Numbered from the stretch's first letter, positions 32,761 through 47,004 are shown. The stretch is 64,000 nucleotides of DNA from Chelonoidis abingdonii (GCF_003597395.2 NC_133770.1:94846206-94910205), one strand, 5' to 3'. Numbers and translations: made by a program. Notes: generated by a model not told the origin, from the sequence alone.

Positions 32761-35180
32761 TCATCCCCCTCTAGTCACTGGCTCACTTGGAGGGTGCTAC
32801 CAGTTACTCATTTAGTTCAAGTAGTTCCAAACCTGCTGCTTAATTCATGTAGGGGTCTGCGTGATTTTGCGTGAGTGTGTTTTTTCCCTACTTACTTTTT
32901 AAAAAATGAAGAATTATAAAAACTACATTAAAAAAAAAAATTACAGTTGCCAAGCTCTCAAAGGTTAGGAAATACTAGAATTGTGTTTGCTCATGCAGCT
33001 TCAGTTTGGCCCCCATGTGAATGTGTATTATGGTAGTCTTTAATTATATGATATACTGTTTTTTCCCTCATACAGTGCACGGCATGGCTAGTACACTGAA
33101 CATGGTTTAATTTAGGCTTGTGTAGTGAATAAAGGTGTCTGTAGGACCCCTACCGCAGTTGTTGCAGAGGTGTGCTGTGGACAGGGCAAGGAATGGCAGG
33201 AAGAGAGAGGATGCTTTTGTGGTCAAGGTATTTAAATGCCACCCTGGAGAAATGGATTCTATTTGTGCCTCTGCTATTTGATGCTAGTTAGGTTGCTTGC
33301 CAGAATTTTCACTTGTGGCCGCTAATTGTATTCTTCATTTTCTGGACACCTAATTCAAGACACCTGGGTCCAAATTTACAGAAGTGCTGAGTGCTTAAAC
33401 TGCAGGTGGAGTTAATTGGAGCTATACATTGAACATAAGAAATATAATAAAAATGCTGAGTATTCTGAAAAATCAGGCCTCTTAAATTGGGAACTCCAAA
33501 AGTAATGGGCACTTTTGATGATTTTGGCCTTAATTGCTATGCCTCCGTTCTCTCATTGTAAAATACGGTTGTACAGTTAATCTTTCAGGGATTTTGTGAA
33601 GATGATATTGTTTGCATGCCACTTGGATACTAGTCAGAATACCACAGAAAAGATCATGGGGAAATTCATAATTTTGTATTCCGTGTGGGGTTTGGATGGT
33701 GTCTGCTAAAAAGGCCTGGGTCACACATTGAATGAGAAACAAATTTAAAGAGCCCATCTATTCTGTTCACTGAAAGAGGTGATGGTCATGTTGGAAAAAA
33801 AATTGTGATCATGGACTAAGACTGCATTGTAATCATAGACTCCAGGAAGCCAAATTATGGTTGTACGTATTTAGTGTAGTCTGTACTAATAAGGAATAAA
33901 CATTTGTTTTTTTAATCAAATTATAAGCAATGCTGTAGACTATTAAAATGATTGTTGATCAAATGTAAGTAACTTTAGATTTTTCCTCCCCTTGCTTTGT
34001 GTTCTGCTGCGTGCTGCTGGACCTGTCGTTGCAATGCTTGGAATTCATCACTTTTTACTGTTACCCTTGGATGTACTCTCTCAATATCTGGAACACTGGA
34101 ATGATGGAAATATGTTGTTTACAAAGTAGCTGTGAGTATCACTACTTTTACAATTACACTTACTCTAAACAAACCAACACTGTTTTTTAGTCTAACTGTT
34201 GAACTAAAACTTTATAGAATACAGTTGGATGAAGATCAAGCTAAGGATAAAAAAGTTAAGCTAGTGTAGGTATTTAAACTTGATGTTCTGACCTGTATAA
34301 TGATTCACAGTGTGGAAGTAAATCAATGAAATAGTAGCAAAAACAGATTTAGAAAAACATTTGAGGAATTTAAAAGCTAAAAATATAGTAAATTGCTGGA
34401 CGATAGAAATTCATAAAAAGTGGAATGAGATTAATCATGATTTAAATCAGCAAGCAGGAAACTATGATTTAAACTTGTTTTTTATCATTTTACATTTGGT
34501 TGTTTTCTTGAAGAGAAGTTCATTCTCATTAATGTGTGTAACTATATTATGTTGATTTATAATTAACATTGTACTAAATTTGGTACTGCTTTTTGTTAAC
34601 CAGGAGTATATGCTGCATCTGTACATTTATTTAAGCAATTATATAGTGAAGTCAAAGTTTCTCCAAAGCAATGGCTCATCAGGCTGATGCAGTGTAAGGC
34701 ACATCAGTTTCATAGCCAGTGGTACACAAGAGAGTGATGTGGCCAGCATTATGCCTCATTGCCTTTGACTGTCCTAACCTGATGGGTCAGGTACCGGTTT
34801 TACAACTGGGTGAACTTTAGGTGACCTAGTGTGACAACGAGCAAGATGCGAATCCATGAAGTTGAGGATTGTAGTTGAGCACCTTAACCACTCAGTCATT
34901 GCACCTCAATCAGTGTTATAGTTTAACATGTGTTTATTCAGATAATTATTTTATTATGCTAGAAAATGGTGAGTGAAGCATTTCTTTAATTTTTACTCAG
35001 CATTTGTCAAGCTGCATTTGGATTGGAATTCAATAAAAATGCACAAAACCAGCATTTTTAAAGGTTTTTTTGTTAAATAAAACTACCTTAATGTACTGGA
35101 TACATAAGAAATTTAGGAAAAAAGTACCAAGATATGTTTTGCATTTAAAACTCACTAACTTTACAGATATTTCTGGTCAC
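32761..35180 (+). other. SEPTIN7 intron 1, mostly unassigned
   Basis: Includes a possible diverged palindromic MITE at about 33357-33530 and a possible tRNA-like or MIR-like fragment at about 34785-34910. Neither is strong enough for its own entry. Confidence 0.4.
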
Positions 35181-35185
35181 TATGT

Positions 35186-35291
35186 GACCAGACTTTTCAA
35201 AGGTGTTTAGGTGTCCTATTTAGGTGCCTAATCTGCTTGGGCACTTTTGGAAATCCCATTAGATATCTATATACCTTTTGCAAATCTGGTC
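35186..35291. mobile_element. Palindromic MITE, diverged
   Basis: The left arm GACCAGACTTTTCAAAGGTG and the right arm CACC-like ACCTTTTGCAAATCTGGTC are inverted copies related to the 6421-6511 palindrome. Confidence 0.55.
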
Positions 35292-37066
35292 CCATGTCAC
35301 TTAGGTTTTTAGGACTGGTAGATCTCATCCTCTCACCTAGTTTTTAATTCATAGTTGCAAGAGGAAAACTTCTCAACTTTGAACTAGTTGAGGTGAAGGA
35401 AATATTCTTTGCATCTCCAACTAAATTGAAACCTAAAATAATGAATGCAAAAGCTTTACTACACAACTAACTGAAATTATTTACATTTGGAAAAATAAAA
35501 TACCAAAATTCACTCCATTTTAAAGGCTGAAAATAATATTTAATACAGCCAGTCATGGTGTGCTATACCTAGAAAGCTTGAGAGAACCTCAAAAGTTAGA
35601 TATTCCCTTCCCTCCATTTTTTGTGTAATGAAAAAATCAGCACTGTTTAATTCATTAAAATGAGGTCTCATTGATGCAGCATATCTTCAAATGATTGTAA
35701 TAGATTATGGATAGGTTTATTTTTAAAAAGAAATGTATATAGTTTAAATAACACTTTGACCACTCTGTTTAAAAAGACAACAATGCATCTAATCAAAGCA
35801 AAGCATGTAGAGTAACTGACTTCTTAAAGTAACTTATCCCTCCAGAGATTCAGGATGTGTGTGAAGTAAGTGGTGGTGTTGTTACAGTAAAGATATCACA
35901 GCAACACTTTTACTGAGTATAGGCAGTACTAATGAAAAGACACAAGTGTGAAATATACTATAGCAAAGCTTTTAACTTTTATGTTCTCTTTAAAATATAT
36001 ATATGAAAAAGAATTTTCCGAAAATGAAAACTGATGGGTTATAGTACGCAGTAATGACTACTGCCTTTAACCACTTCAGTTTAAAAAGACCAAACCACAT
36101 GCATAATATTATTTTACAAAATGTCTGCTGCACATGCACTGAGGCTAAAGATTTTTAGCCTAGGGTCTTAGTGCAAAAGCATGGCAACTCTAGCAACATA
36201 GAATTGCTCTGAACTATATTAATTTGCAACTATTGGTAAAAATATTGTGCACAATGTACTTGCAAGATAATGTACATTAGGGGCTCAATCCTGTTCTTTT
36301 ATGCAATTTAATTGTGGATTTATAGTTCAAAAGGGGAAAGGGAAACTGAAAAAATAACCCTTGCAGCATGACCTGAAATCAGCGGATCTGGGCTCCGTTG
36401 AAGTAAATGAGGAAGTGGGTTCTAGAATTGAAGACCTGTCACTGAAAAATCCATCATGACTGTCTTCCCATTTAAATTTGGAAGCTCTATGCTGCACATA
36501 TTTGCTTTACTAGTTGTTTTTGTTCTCAAGTATTGAAGACAGTATTACTCTCTAACCAACTGGTGATTCAGAAAAGTAATAGTCAGTAATAAACCAGTCT
36601 AGGTTGTTTTTAGTTTTTCTGGTGACACAAGGTTCCTCCACTCTCTATGGGAAATTACTGTTCCACCTAGGGTTTCTTCATAGGGCTGTCAAAGACTTTT
36701 TCACTGTGTGGTATGTAGAAGCTTTATTTGTCCTGGTCCTAGTGGGAGTAGGGTTGGGATCAAGCAACTTCTCCTTTACAGTGTAGCATAGGGGTGAACG
36801 CAGCAGCTTACCATCAAAGTGTAACAACCCCACCCCCAGCACAGTGTGATGGAACAGGCTCCTTCTTTCCCCTTCTTTCCCCCCATCCCCCCCCCCCCCC
36901 CCCGTGAGAGAAACTGTTTAAAACCATTTAAAAATTTGCCATAAAGGATGAAACTAAACTTTCTGTTCCTTAAAAACAAGCCCCACCCCTCACACACCTG
37001 AAATGAACAGTCCTAAGATTCCTTTAAAGGAACAGCACGCGATACCAGTCATGTGGGTATTACTGG
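35292..37066 (+). other. SEPTIN7 intron 1, no feature recognised
   Basis: AT-rich, with a C homopolymer of about 16 at 36888-36903. No exon is seen. Confidence 0.45.
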
Positions 37067-37074
37067 TTCTCGAT

Positions 37075-37242
37075 CAGTGGTTCTCAACCTATTTATCGTT
37101 GTGGGCCTCATATGCAGCTCTCTGTGTTACATGGACCTCATCCGCACAATATATATACTACCTGTATGGCCCTGGGGATGTCACATGAGCCACAGCTATG
37201 TGCTGATTAGGCTGCAAGTGGCCAGTGGGTTGAAAACCACTG
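37075..37242. mobile_element. hAT/Charlie-like MITE, 168 bp
   Basis: The ends CAGTGGTTCTCAACC and, inverted, CAGTGGTTTTCAACC are near-perfect terminal repeats of a widespread hAT type. The interior keeps TGTGGGCCTCATATGCAGCT. The flanks do not show a convincing 8-bp TSD. Confidence 0.8.
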
Positions 37243-37384
37243 ATCTGGTTTGAAGAAGGGGTAGGATTAAGCTGCAAAAGCCTTTATTAATAGGTGGCAA
37301 AATAGGCACTGACAACACCCACATCCTTCCCAACTCTCCCTACAAAAGGCATCCTTCTGAACTACTGGTGAGGAAATGGAGACT

Positions 37385-37905
37385 TATGTCACATCTACAG
37401 TAGGTTTTTATTTTTGTACCAGTACAATCACACTGAGCTAGGCGCACTAGCGATGATCCCATGTAGAAGTGGTGCACTGGTGTGATTTGGCTCAGTTTCA
37501 GATTGGGCTAAATTGCGCCAATGCAAAGGCATAGCTATACTAGGAATGCTTTACTGATATAGAGATACAGGTAAAGTATATCAGCAAAGTGCTGGTAATG
37601 TGGATGCAGATATACTGATACAAAGTGCAGTTTTGCCAGGATCATACCCCCCCCCCCCCAGCAAAATGTTTTGTACCATTAAAAGTGCATCTTTTCTGGT
37701 ATAACTGCATCTCCAGTAGGTACTTTTGTTGGCAGTTATTTCAGTCAGGGATCACGCCTCTTCACACTCGATCAACATAGCGTGATGGCAGAAGTCTATA
37801 GTGTTGACATGGCCTAAGTCACTTTTTACATTGTTGCAGTACCATATATACTGAGAGTTTGCACCAGTACCACCACCATGGTATAGCTATACTTATGCAA
37901 AATAC
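37385..37905. mobile_element. Composite of Harbinger-type MITE fragments
   Basis: Phrases such as GTCACATCTACAGTAGG and TAGTGTTGACATGGCCTAAG (37800-37820) resemble Harbinger MITE ends. The repeated motif 'cagtataccagcaaag' type occurs within. The block is probably two or more overlapping fragments; a C-run lies at 37648-37658. Confidence 0.4.
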
Positions 37906-38102
37906 CTTTGTAGACAATGGCTGGCTAGCCCCCACTCCAGTCTTCTGCTTGGTGCTACAATTTAATGAATAAACATCTTGACTTAATCAGGATTGGCATA
38001 AGTTGTACATATGCTAAAAGCTAACGAAGATTAGTCTGAAGTGTATTAGAAAATTGCATGCATTTCTTTTGACTATTTAAATGTCTTTTATTTTTGCATT
38101 AG

Positions 38103-38205
38103 CAACAGAAGAACCTTGAAGGATATGTGGGGTTTGCAAATCTCCCAAATCAAGTTTACAGAAAGTCTGTGAAGAGAGGGTTTGAATTCACGCTCATGGT
38201 AGTAG
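38103..38205 (+). CDS. SEPTIN7: SEPTIN7 coding exon 2 (septin-7 N-terminal region up to the P-loop)
   Basis: The exon encodes [20 protein letters not shown] followed by [14 protein letters not shown] and one base of the next codon. This segment is the conserved start of vertebrate septin-7: the polybasic KSVKRGFEF precedes the GTP-binding P-loop, whose GxxxxGKS motif should begin in the next exon. The acceptor is ATTAG after a T-rich tract (38070-38102). The donor is GTGAGT (38206-38211), leaving phase 1, as expected before the P-loop Gly. The TAG directly before CAA means no more upstream acceptor can be in frame, so the exon must begin at phase 0, which does not fit the phase-1 donor of exon 1. 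A missing CT dinucleotide (AG|CTCAACAG expected) would explain this. Confidence 0.93.
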
Positions 38206-41200
38206 GTGAGTTGTTTTCTTTATGCATCTGATTGGTGGTTCACCTTCCCCAAAAGAATTTGGAGTAACTGAAGTTTCAGCTATTCACGTTTACCTCATTT
38301 GTGTAAGCTAATTAGAATGTATGTTATACTTACCATTTTTGTTTTTTAAAATGTTAAATTCTAAAGTGTTTTTTTTTTAGGGCATACAGTCCATTTGAAC
38401 ATTCATTTTTTGTCTTCTATTACATAGGCAGATGAATAGGGACAGAAAAGGGGGAGATAAAGAGCCTTCAGCAGAGAGAGGGTGTTGTGCTAGCCTGTGC
38501 GGAAACATTAATGTAGATCTACTGAAAAGTGACTGCAAAAATGATGTAGTGGAAGTCATTGAGGTCTAGAGGTCAGCATCATGTGTGTTCAGTCTACAAG
38601 TAACAATCTCTTTTAGTTGTCAATGAAACAGTTTCAGCTGGGGATCTGAAAGTCTAGCTGGATCCTTTCTTGCATATCAGTAATCAGGACCCTGTGTATC
38701 CTGTGTTTGTGGCATGAAAATTTTGCTACAGAAGCCAACCCTTCATGTAAAGAAACATTTATAGTTTGCATGATGACAAACAAAAACAAATAGTGTTTTT
38801 TCCAGTGACTTCAAATATCTTCAAACAACCACAGATACATGTAACTAATCCTGCTTATTACAGTGGGATGTTAAAATTAATGGTTGTTCTTCTGCATATG
38901 AGTTAACTTTGTTGGTCACTTTAGATGAATGTTTCTGCTAATGAGTTTATCCCATAATGCTAAATTACTGTCCATGCTGTTTGGGTGTCAAACTTTCATT
39001 TTCCCCCTGATTACATGTATGATGTAGCTGTGTGATCAAAGTGAAATATCTGCAGTACCTTGGAAACTAAATATGAGGCAAGTGTAAAGCTGGTTTGTTT
39101 ATTTTTATCATCTTTAAAAAAACAAAGTTTATATAAAAATCCCAGCTTGTGAATTTAAATGAAGCTGTCTCACAACAGATAGTTTGCTGCAGAAAACATT
39201 GACCATGCTCCACTGCTTTGTTAATTTGATGGAAGATAGTTTTCTGCTATTTAGATTCGAACCAAATTGCTGTCTTAACTGTTGGATGTGTAACTGAGTT
39301 AACAGGGCAGGTACATTTAAAAAAAAAAAAAAGTATGCTTTAGTGATAGGTAGCTGTTCAGTCCTGCCCTCATTTCTTGAACTTGAAATCCTGAAATGGA
39401 TCAAAAACTACTTAGCTTGCCTAAATTTTGCTCATGTTTTTGTAACTTTGTGATGAACAATGTAATAAGTAGAAATTTTAAAATAGGCACATCCTGTAAT
39501 AGCCAACTGTCCTTATTCATCAGTACTTCCATCTAATCTGTAGTTTTGATTAACCAATAAGTGTCTCAGTATTATGTAATCAGATTGAACTGATAGCTTG
39601 TGTAATCATTGCGTCCGTATAAGAGAATGTGCACAAGTATAGTACTCATTGGTTGAGTTACAAATCTAGGTCAAATTGGGTCTAACTCATTACAAATCAC
39701 TGTTCAGGGAAATGAAGAATGTGAGTTGGAATAAAACAATTTGCGTTTGGGGCTTATTTAAAAGTTCCATTATAAACATGCATTCAGCTGCATAAGTTGT
39801 CATGAAGCACAAAACCCCATTTGGTCTTAACTCTTTACCAACCAAAAATGTATTCATTTTTCAACTTGTAAAGTTAGGAATCATGCTGTCCTTAAACAAG
39901 GATGAGTTCAGAAAATAATCACACGGTACAGAGACTGTCTTCATAAGGTTGTAGTTGCTGAGAGGTGAAAATTGGCAAATTCATTTAACAAAATGGGATA
40001 TGCGTATTCTATAGTCACTATTTTAAAACTATAACTTTTAAATCTCATGGAAAACAAATCTCTAAGAACCAGCAAGCTGTGCTTGGTTAGTATCTATCTC
40101 TGTTCCTCATAACTTGAAATCTTCAGCATCTAAAGCAGTTTTCAGTGCAGATGCGTTCAGAGGAGTGCTAAAAAAAACGTTGGTGGTTAATTAGGAAACT
40201 TTAATCTAAAAATTAAATTTTCCATAGGAGATTGACCTGAAAACTAGGAAGTGAAGCTTTGCAATTACTGACTTTGTTTTTAGTATCAAATCTTTGTACT
40301 TCCTAGTATGCATTCACATTCCATTCTGGCAAATGATCAGAACTTTCGTTGGCAGGAAGTTAATACATTATTGTGCACAGACCATAAGTGCTCTCTGAAA
40401 ATTTGAATTATTTCCTTGATGAGAGGTCATTTTAAAAAAAAAATTACCAGGCATTTCATAGACTTAATTTAGTCTGAATATCAGAAGGTGGTCTTTGATT
40501 GGGTGAAAGTGTTCCCTATACACTAGGTCAGTATTTCGTGTGTAATAGTATGTAAACTCATATGGTGCAGCTACAGCATATTTTTCACTATATTTCCTGC
40601 CATGTTTGACTCAGTATAGCAGAAAACAATTAGAGCCTTTTAATATTTTAATTTTTTTTTAGCAATAGGAGGTTTTTAGACAAGTGGTAGTAGAAAAGTA
40701 AAGCTTAATTTTTTTTTAACAGTTCTAGTCACAGATAAAATTAGGTATACTTAACTGCTTTAAGAAGTATTGTAACAATTGTGAAATGTATTAAGCCTTT
40801 TAAATAGAATACAAGGTGGAGAGGAATTCAGTCTGAGATTTCCAAGCAATGCATTTGGAAAGCTTTTGATTTAAGAGAGAAATTCCCCTGGATCTTCCAA
40901 ATATGAAGGATTCCAAGTATCTGTTTTTAACATAAAAATGATTATGAATCTATTGCAACATCTCATTTTGTTTTATAACTCAACTATGACAGACTCTACT
41001 AATCTTGAAATATGGATTGTCACTTATTTTTGTACACTGTCTTGGAGAGGGGAGTACTGACTTGATTTGAAGCATCTAGTCACTACCACAATGTAAATGA
41101 TTAATATTAAAGAAGAAAATCTATCAATGGAATATGTTGGACTAATATAAGATTCTAAACTTAAAAAACTCACGTTACTTGCATATATTTAGATTTATTT

Positions 41201-43879
41201 GTTGCTGAGTATTGGCTGATACATTTGGAAAAGATATTGTATATGCCGCATAATGTTGTCTTATTGTTTAGAATGGCCCTCTGGAAGCTTAACTAAAATA
41301 TTTCCGATTTTTTTCCTCCCTCATGGATGCATGCTATTTGATTACTGTGGGGTTCCACATAAGTGCTGGCCTGCTGGCTATATTTTATTTATAGATGCTT
41401 CAAAGTCAGTGTATTATCCATTTGTTCTGGAGTGAAAAATGCAATGTGGACTTGCCAAACAGATACAAGGACATAAAGCAGGTCATGTTTAGGGCTTGCA
41501 AACCTTGAATGTCTGATGACTATTTTCATATGTTCTATAGATTGGAAAGCATGGATTGCAATTTTCTGTTAAAATTATTTTCCAGTTGTTCATATAGTCT
41601 GGAATGAACTGTTAATCTTCTAAATCTGATCCCCACACCAAGGCAGTTTAAAGCTAATCATTTTTCAATATTAACTACTTTATTTTGAGGAAGAAGAGCA
41701 AATGTTTCAGGTGTTTGGCAGCTAGGTTAGTTTCTGATTGATTGTGTGGTAGAAAAGATCCATGGCTCAGTTTAACTGCATGTGATATGTCAAGTTGTCG
41801 TACATTCAAAATGCAGGACATTTAAAAATAAATTAAAAAACTGTATACTAATGATCTTAAACTCCATTTGCCCAGCGTGGGTAGGAATCTTTTGCTAAGT
41901 GAGTGCTATCAATTTCTGCCGAATCTCATCTTTCATCTAAAATTTTGGCATGCTTACAATTGCAAAGAAAACCTTCCAGATATGAACTGAGTGTAAACTG
42001 TGAAGTGATGTTGTCATAAATCTGCAAAGTTAGCTCTGTCAGGATGATGGGACTGTCACTCCTGTGTGGGAGCTCTTAATTGCTGTCTGCTGTTGGAATG
42101 GTTGTACACATGGGGCATGCAGAGGCACTGAGTCTTAGGTTTAGGGTTCCCTGCTCTCTTGCATCTCCTAAAACAGGATGCCAGTGGGCTCCCCAGTCTT
42201 CCCATCAAAGGCGTCTGTAATCACTTATTTAAGGTGAGACAGTCTACACTTAAGTGTTTTGGGAGAACTTTCAGCATTAATTTATTTGTGAGAGAGGTAG
42301 CATACGTTGTTTGGAGGGTGAGTGCGGGGGGGAGAGGGCGGAAAAGTGGCCCACCACTGTTTGGTTTATTGGAGATGGTATTAATTTCTTGTGTACATGG
42401 TGATGGAGAACTTAATTGATATTGGTGCTTACATCTCCAATTCAGTGCGTAACCCTCCACAGAGTTCGGCCAGTAGGAGAGCGATGTCTTTAGGCCCAGT
42501 CAGCAGGACATACTTGACTGGGTAGGTGTCAATTGGGAGGGACATGGCTTAGGACACTGGTGTATTTCAACTAAGAGAGTGGGCTTAATTATTGGGCATC
42601 TTGGTGTTAAAACATTTTTAAATTCTGTAAGTGTGGAATCAATTTCTTTGAAGTTACAGAACATATTGCATTAAAATATGTAAATATGCAGTAAATGAGT
42701 AACTGCATCTCATTTTTACTATAAAGTGTATATATGATTAGACAGTAGGGTCTGTGTAAGCTTTTCACATTCTACTATTTTAGTAACATTTTAAAATTAA
42801 ATAGAATTATTATATACTTACAGGAAGTTATTAATTTTTTAAATTGTATTTGGCCTTGGTTAACATTAATAGGTTGACAAGTTATTTGTAACTTACCTGT
42901 ATTTTCACAATAAGTACAGTTACATTGTTTCCTTTTAGAGTAGTTCTAAAAACATTTAATTATAAGCTAGACCAAAGTAATCCAAATTGTTCTCCTTAAT
43001 TGACTATTTGCATTTGAAATTTGTTCTGAAATTAAAGTATCTGTGTGGAAAACTAAGAAAAAAATTGAGGTGATATCTGCTATCCTGTTCCAATCCTGCA
43101 AGGTTATGTAACTGAAATGCTGTTACATTTCAGTTCAGTGTGGAACAGCAAAAGGAATTAGACATCCCTTAGGCATAAGACATAAAGGATATTAAAAACA
43201 GAAACAAACTCATAATCAAATTAATGTTCTGTGCTGGATGCCTTTGAAATCAAGGTTTATAAATACAGTTTCAGAAGGGTTATGTCTAAGGTCAGGAATA
43301 AAAGCATTCCACAAACTGAGGCACACGTGTAAAAAATCTTAACAATACCTGTTGTCTCTGCAGACCCCAATCTTCAGAAATCCCATATGTTTTCAGTAGT
43401 CCGTAAGCTAAACCCTAAATAATCCATTGGTATCATTAGGTGGGCAAAATCTCTTCCTGAGTTTTGGATAGCTCTATGTCAATGGATGATAAAAAGTTAT
43501 GGTGGACCTTCCTGCAGAGTAGATAGGTTCAGTCCTACCTCTAATTTTTTTGTTGGCAAAATTCCTTAAATGCAATTTTTTGTTATATAATTTAAATGAA
43601 AGGTAGCACACTTTGATTATATTTTATTTAGCACATTGTTTATTAATAAGCAAAAAAGAGTATTTTGGTATCACGTTAGACATTAATTTCAAATCTAAAT
43701 TTACAAAATATATTATTAAACCACTTCTGCCATCTAAATACCACATAATGTTTTTTTTTGAAGCTTTTTCAATGCTACTAATGTTGTATGTTCTGCCATA
43801 ACATTGAGTGACATATTAAGCCTACAATAATATAAAATGGATAACCTATTAACAATCCAGTGTTCCACATATAACTGGA
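38206..43879 (+). other. SEPTIN7 intron 2, proximal part
   Basis: AT-rich intron with few recognisable repeats. I looked for the P-loop exon (GESGLGKST-type) and did not see it. The block at 42040-42480 is somewhat less AT-rich but unassigned. Confidence 0.5.
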
Positions 43880-46523
43880 ATGTCATCATCTGAACTGTCC
43901 TCCTCATTCGTATTCATTTATTTGCAGCCTACATGCTGGAGAGCATTTGCGTCCATTTGCAAGGCACTGGAAAACAGGGAGTTTATAGTCTGTATTGCAT
44001 TTACAAGCTATCAGCTGCAACGCTACCTCAGGGGTGGATGGACCTTTCATCCATTCAGTTGTCAGTTCACCCTGACCCAGCCATGCCGTGTTTCAGGGCT
44101 GGGTGTGACAGGATACTTCTCCAGGCTCCTACACCAGACAGCAGCCTCGTAACTGGCACACAAAACATGAAGTTAGTGGAAGTCTTTCCATGGAGACAGC
44201 TAGCCAGATTCAGCATCTCCCTTCTTAGCATGGAACAGCTGGTATCTTAGCTCATTCCCCTCAGTCATATTTGACCAAGCTGCATACGTTCTATAGGTGA
44301 ATTTTTGAAGGAGAGAGATCTGTAGATAAGACCCAGTGTTGCCCTAGCTCTGCCAGTGCTCTCTGAAAGAGTCTCTTCTCTGGTGATCAGCTTTAGGCCA
44401 GTCACCTCCCGACATTCTGCAAAATGTGCTAACAGAATCACATCCAGTGAATGCATGCATTCCTAACATGTGTTCAGACTTTCTAGTGTTGCTTGCTTGC
44501 TTGTTTGCTTGTATATACTTCATGCACTTTTTTTGATATCACGTCTTATGTAGATTTTACTGATGTCCCTGAAGAGAGGAAGAGTAAGAATTACCACATC
44601 AGTGTCCTCGGATACAACAACTCATTCGTGGTTCTTTGATGCATGCTTTACGTGTAACATAATCAGTGTCTGTCTCTTGTTGTGAAGACTAAGTTCAGAA
44701 AGTTTGATGCCCCTTCTCTGGTTAAACGTGTTACAATCTTTCTGGCACATCACACTGTTTTCTTACCTAGTTTCTCCAGGAAATTGGGGCCTTTTCAATT
44801 CATCATATAAGAACTTGATGAAAGCAGTCTTGCTGGTATAACATCCAAGAACGCTGTGCCTCCATTGTTGGGTCTTGTAACTAGATATAATGTTGTTCAG
44901 TAGTCCTCCAGGGCCAGACCTTTTGTTTTCCCTCCCTGAATTTTTAATGGAGATATTATTTTACACATCAAAGATCATCTCTGTGCTGCTGTTGTCAGTT
45001 CCAGTCTTCAAGACTGACAGACATGCTCTGACAGATCACTATATGTTTTGTTCTCAACATTTATTTTCTGTACAAGAGCCTTTCCATTTATGATGCAGGC
45101 AGAATGACTAGGTATTCTCAGCTGTTACTTTTTTTTTTCTCTCAAGATTCCTTGCCAGAGCTGCTTTGCCTCTCTCATGGTGCTATCAAAGTTGGAGAGA
45201 GCCCAAGGCAGTGATCCTAAGGAGTGTTGCAACACTTCCCTCATGTCCAAATTCCTCCTTGCTGCTACCAAAAGCAGTATGGCCAAAAAAAATCTTGTGA
45301 TCTGCCTTTAATATAATCTTTTCTGATGCTTTTGTTTTACTGGATTTCTGTGTCGTTGCATATCTTCAGTTTTTGCTTTGGCAGACTGTCATAGATTCTC
45401 TGGGTTGACTGCACTGTTTCTAGCCAGCTACGTGTCAGTGCTGTGTATGCACCTTCTCCTTTCTTATTTGCATGTAACAGATCCTCTCAAATGCCTGCAA
45501 GAGCTGCAGAATTAGTGGAGACAGGCTAACTCATTTCTCTCTGAAAAAGGATTGACCCCATCTTCTCCAGTGTATATATCTGTGACTGCACATCTTTTTC
45601 ATCTCTCTATATGCCTGATGGTTCTGCATGAGATATGCCAGGTGTTTAGACTTTGATCATTTGTCTTAGTTTCCTCAGACAAGTACTTCTGCACCCTGCC
45701 CCAGCTGTAAGACTGAATCCTTTGGTTTCACCTGCTGTGTCTGTGCCCTTATTGACGGTCTCGTCGATGGCTTGATCCACAGTGGTTTGATAACCTCATC
45801 TGTATAGAAAAGCCGCCATTTTTAAAAATTATCGTGCACTTCAGGATGTTGTATTTCAGTCATGTAATTTATGTGTAGTATACTAACAGACATCTTGCAT
45901 AATTCTGCTTGTCTTAAGAAAAGTACCAGGATATTCTTGCTCTTACCATTGCTAGGTGAAGAAGCCAGTCACCTTCTCTGGATGCTCAAATAGACCAAAG
46001 AGCCACCTCAACCATATCAGTGTAGATAATCCAGAATGCTGATAGCTTGCCATTTTCATGCTTCAAGAAGTTCAGATGTGTGTTGAAAACTGAAAGATCA
46101 TCAAACATCTGTCCTGTGTTTGGACATCATTTAGCTGTTCCTGTGTAGTGTTGCTGCACAACTTTTCCATCTTGATTATTTTCGTTGAGGCTTTAAGTGA
46201 ACCAGGTGGTGTTCATTCAGATATAAAAGCAGGGCCTCATACACTGATTTATGTAATCTGACAGCTCAATTGTAGTTTTGTCCCTCCAGTACACTCCTGA
46301 TGAAACCTTCAGCAATAATACTGAACTCAGCTGTGGGACCAGCATCCTGGAATCCTTTCCCAATGATCAGAGACATACTGCGTATGTGTGAAATGTTCCT
46401 ATTCTGATTATGGACTTGAGTTTGTCATCCTTCCGCAGTATTTCTGCAGCCTTGGCATACAATGGTGAAGCACACATTCTATCTTTCAAGTCAAGTTTTT
46501 CCAGTGTTTTCAGTCTTCAGGAT
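43880..46523 (-). pseudogene. Relic of a large uncharacterised protein, C-terminal half (FEN/XPG-like motifs)
   Basis: No host gene name can be given. On the minus strand, frame-shifting but recognisable coding sequence runs from about 46520 to 43880. In order it shows an IIRIGTFHT-type block (about 46425-46385), a Leu-rich LDMREVLQHSLGSLPWALS block (about 45260-45200), an ETDT...LHVKHAS block (about 44690-44640), VVSEDTDVVIL (about 44622-44590), GMHAFTGCDSVSTF (about 44465-44420), and a Cys cluster (ISCKCN, then CSPAC) near 44020-43910. I recall this motif order from multi-copy 'uncharacterized' proteins in fish and cnidarians. The E-x-D, D-x-D and GCD acids resemble the FEN/XPG-type PIN nuclease core; that is inference. 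Several stops and shifts make this copy dead. Its N-terminal half lies beyond the DIRS insertion. Confidence 0.6.
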
Positions 46524-47004
46524 TCTTCTTCAAGTGATTGCTCATATCCATTCCAGTTAGGTGTGCGCACATCGCGTGCACGTTCCTCAGAAGACTTTTT
46601 ACCCTAGCAACACTCGGTGGGTCAGCTGGGCACCCCCTGGAGTGGCACTGCTATGGCACCGGATGTATACCCCAGCCGACCCAGCCACCCTTCAGTTCCT
46701 TCCTACCGCCCGTGTCGGTCGTTGGAACAGTGGAGCGCGGCTTAGCTGACCTCCACTTCCCTAGCTACTCGTAGTTCTCGTTCGTTATCATGTATATAGT
46801 TATAATCCTTTTTATATATATATGCGTTTTTTTCTTTACTAACATAGTTAGTTTAGTAATAGTTAGCGGGGTTCGGGGACTAGCCCCTTCCCCGCACCCG
46901 GTGCCGGAGCTCACCGGGTTTCAAACCGTGTTCGGCCTGCCACAAGCCGATGCCAACAGGAGATCCACATGACTCCTGTTTTGAAGTGCCTCGAGGAATA
47001 GCAC

